In this document: one piece after another, positions 61,354-64,000 of the stretch
Position numbering within the stretch: position 1 is the stretch's first letter
How the letters are laid out: each line of letters begins with the position of its first letter
The notes under the pieces: generated by a model
The model's input: only the letters and a program-made list of their open reading frames with translations
Databases searched by the model: none
Told to the model about the DNA's origin: nothing
Assembly (NCBI GenBank): GCA_024734555.1
Contig: JANPWX010000449.1
Location: 4,404,500-4,468,499 of the forward strand
DNA length: 64,000 nucleotides
Origin: Trochalopteron elliotii
Taxonomy: Eukaryota > Chordata > Aves > Passeriformes > Leiothrichidae
Direction of reading: 5' to 3'
Translations under genes and position numbers: made by a program

Positions 61354-63389
61354 AAATAATTCAGGCTGGCAAAAACTCATAGGACCAAAACCAGGGATAT
61401 GTAGAGGCTTCTCAAACTGCTTGAACACAATCTGTGCATACATCCTTAGGATTTGTTCATAATGACAGTTAAAAAAAAAATCTGCCTGTAATGTATACAT
61501 TGAACTATTTCTTGCATTCTTCAACATAATCTGTGAAATAAATACATTCAATACTTGGCAGACAAGATAAATAAAAAACATTAATATAAATAAAAGTGTT
61601 ATTGGTAAGGTGCTAAGAATTTACTAAAATACATCCAAGTATGCTCAGAAAACCAAAACCAAGAAGACCTTAAACTAAAGACCCTATATTCCTACAGGTA
61701 TACTCTCTTCCTCATGGTAAAGGGTCCACACTTATGTATATGCAACTCAAAATATCATTCTTTAAAATCTTACATGTAAATATTTTCATTTCTAGAAAAT
61801 GCATGATTTTCCCTGCCTTAACTGAAAACTTCTGGGGTTTTAAAATTTTTTTTTTCTTTTTCTTTTTTTTTTCCCTTGTGAAACGAGGATAGTTGAACAC
61901 CAATACACTTCGGACATTCCCTTATGGATTTTTTTCTTGAATTGTCCTGTTGTGCTTGATAAAGATATCACACAAATCAATAAATGCACCTGAGAAATAA
62001 GTTTAACTAATATAATGAAAGGGTAACCATGGAAACCAAAGTAATGTGGAAAAGAAAAGGGAGATCTAATCATGATGAAGGACTTCAGTACCTTGTGTGA
62101 TGGGCCTATAGTTTGTGTACAAACTTAATGAACATCTGAAAACAAAGCTTCAGTTCGGCCCCAAAATCTCTGGAATATCAATACGTCAATATGTAGCTTT
62201 TATGGGCCAATAGACTCTTTGGCTTGAGGTTTTCTGCAACATCTGACTAATCCTAATTTTTCTCCTCTTGGTATTTCAAAATAGTCATTAGGAGAAGATT
62301 GCTGTAGCTCTACATTGTAAGGGAATCATCTCATCAGTCCAGACTCTTCATAATATCTTCTACTAAGCTCATTTGTTTGGGTAATAAACTGAGGAAAGAG
62401 GATATTTGACCACGTCAATAGAAATTAGTTTAAATTGAACTATCTCCGCTATCCCTTGGCTGTCCTTAGGTGAATTTCAATAAATGATGGTGTGGCAATT
62501 ATATTCTGCTATTTTACCAAATGTCTCAATTTCTCTGAAATACTCTTTTGCTCAGTTTTATAACCCATGGCTCTCTAAATAAACCAGGAAGAATCAGTGT
62601 GGCTAGCCACACTTCCTTCATTATTGAAAGAATTATTCCCATGTCACACTCTATATCAGCTACTGTACCACTTGTGGCGAGTTGTTTCTTTTATGCAATA
62701 ATGATAATAATTTTATTCAACTGTAAGTTTTGACCGTAACTGTAAGAATATTATTTGGCACAGTAAGTACAAAAAAGCTTGAAAGCAGATGATTTGCAGT
62801 AATTGGCGTGCTTCTTCTGCTCCTACTTAGGGAGGTTCTAGCTGATGGAAGAGTACTGAGTATCTTTGAACTAAAGGCGCTATCAGGACTGCCACTGTGA
62901 CCTGGTCCATGTCATCACTTCAGTCATTTCCCATAAATCTTTAAGTGATACAAGCAGCGGAAACACACTTCCCATTACAGATCAGAGAATGAACCCATTA
63001 TTCACAAGTCAGAATCAGTGTTAGCAGATGAAATGACACCACTGTAAAAACATCACACAGGAAAAACTATTTTGAACATTCTTAACATGACACAGTCTGA
63101 GTTAAGCAAAGAAGCTTTGAAGTAATCAAGAAAGATCAGAGAAGAAAGGTAGTAAAGGGTCCTGTGATGTCTTTGTGTTCTTTTCCCCTGAATCAATGAC
63201 AATTTTATGTGCTGATTTTGAGAGACTGTATGCCAAGAATATTCATCCCCATATCATGGCATTTCAGAGCACACAATAAGGGAGAAGTGCTGCAGTGCAC
63301 CTTCCTTTGGATCCCTTCTCTTTCCTCTAATAAGTGAGCCATAGTACTGGAACTTGTGTGCTGAGATTTTATTCCTTGAGTTTGGGGGG

Positions 63390-64000
63390 TTTTTTCTCCT
63401 CTCCTTTTCCTTTTCCTTTTCCTTTTCCTTTTCCTTTTCCTTTTCCTTTTCCTTTTCCTTTTCCTTTTCCTTCTTTCCTTCTTTCCTTCTTTCCTTCTTT
63501 CCTTCTTTCCTTCTTTCCTTTTCCCTTTCCTCTTCCTTTTTTCCTTTTCCTTTTCCTTTTCCTTTTCCTTTTCCTCTTCCTTTTCCCTTTCCTCTTCCTT
63601 TTTTCCTTTTCCTTTTCCTTTTCCTTTTCCTTTTCCTTTTTCCTTTTTCCTTTTTCCTTTTTCCTTTTTCCTTTTTCCTTTTTCCTTTTTCCTNTTTTTC
63701 CTTTTTCCTTTTTCCTTTTTCCTTTTTCCTTTTTCCTTTTTTCCTTTTCCCTTTCCTTTTCCTTTTCCTTTTCCTTTTTTCCTTCTTTCCTTCTTTCCTT
63801 CTTTCCTTCTTTCCTTTTTCCTTTCCTCTTCATTTTTTCCTTTTCCTTTTCCCTTTCATCTTCCTTTTCCCTTTCCTCTTCCTTTTTTCCTTTTCCTTTT
63901 CCTTTTTTCCTTTTTTCCTTTTTTCCTTTTTTCCTTTTTTCCTTTTTTCCTTTTTTCCTTTTTTCCTTTTTTCCTTTTCCTTTTCCCTTTCCTCTTCCTT
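63390..64000. repeat. 611-bp polypyrimidine tract (CTTTT/CTTT variants), runs off the window
   Basis: Blocks of (CCTTTT)n, (CCTTCTTT)n and (CCTTTTT)n alternate from about 63390 to the last base. Only two purines (A at 63832 and 63858) and one ambiguous base (n at 63694) interrupt it. The minus-strand Lys/Arg/Glu-rich open frame of about 150 codons is simple repeat, not a protein. The true length is unknown because the window ends inside it. Confidence 0.97.

Larger units (their letters stand above)
60563..63389. other. AT-rich unique sequence with small repeats
   Basis: Holds a perfect hairpin, a GT run and an 18-bp direct repeat (listed separately). T/A runs occur near 61845-61872. No gene recognised. 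Confidence 0.4.

Noticed and set aside
63369..63833. Lys/Arg/Glu-rich 154-codon minus-strand frame
   Set aside because: Translation of a simple polypurine repeat containing an ambiguous base.

Overview
This 64 kb window reads as AT-rich, gene-poor vertebrate DNA, and the repeats point to a bird. The diagnostic signals are about fifteen CR1 (Chicken Repeat 1) LINE fragments, several ending in the avian-type 3' tail built on ATTCTATGATT, and at least six LTRs from three endogenous-retrovirus LTR families that I recognise from neoavian and probably passerine genomes. Family names are withheld because no repeat library could be searched. The species and chromosome cannot be read from the sequence.

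Layout. From 1 to 9 kb: an old long LTR (family A, minus strand), a candidate terminal exon on the minus strand near 4.1-4.26 kb, a family B LTR (6.2-7.05 kb), and a rearranged CR1 (7.3-8.77 kb) whose reverse-transcriptase block is inverted. From 9 to 27 kb: mostly unique AT-rich DNA with small CR1 pieces, a TATC microsatellite, a purine-rich GAA/GGA tract and one possible exon at 18.55 kb. From 27 to 36 kb: a truncated family A LTR, a CR1 copy lacking its reverse-transcriptase core, a family B solo LTR with intact 5-bp target duplications, and a cluster of CR1 3' ends. From 36 to 54 kb: long unannotated stretches broken by a head-to-head CR1 inverted pair at 42.4-42.8 kb and CR1 pieces near 46, 53 and 54 kb. 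From 54 to 64 kb: more unique AT-rich DNA, a family C solo LTR with perfect 6-bp target duplications (59.15-59.63 kb), a deleted family A LTR (60.12-60.56 kb), and a 611-bp polypyrimidine tract that runs off the window end.

No complete protein-coding gene, tRNA, rRNA or CRISPR array was recognised. The window behaves like an intergenic region or very large introns. A handful of exon-like segments (splice-site context, locally raised CpG, open frames) are listed at low to moderate confidence without assigned function. I found no evidence of a coherent new multi-gene system. The noteworthy items are transposon rearrangements, well-dated solo LTRs with target duplications, secondary-structure-prone repeats, and the unexplained exon candidates.
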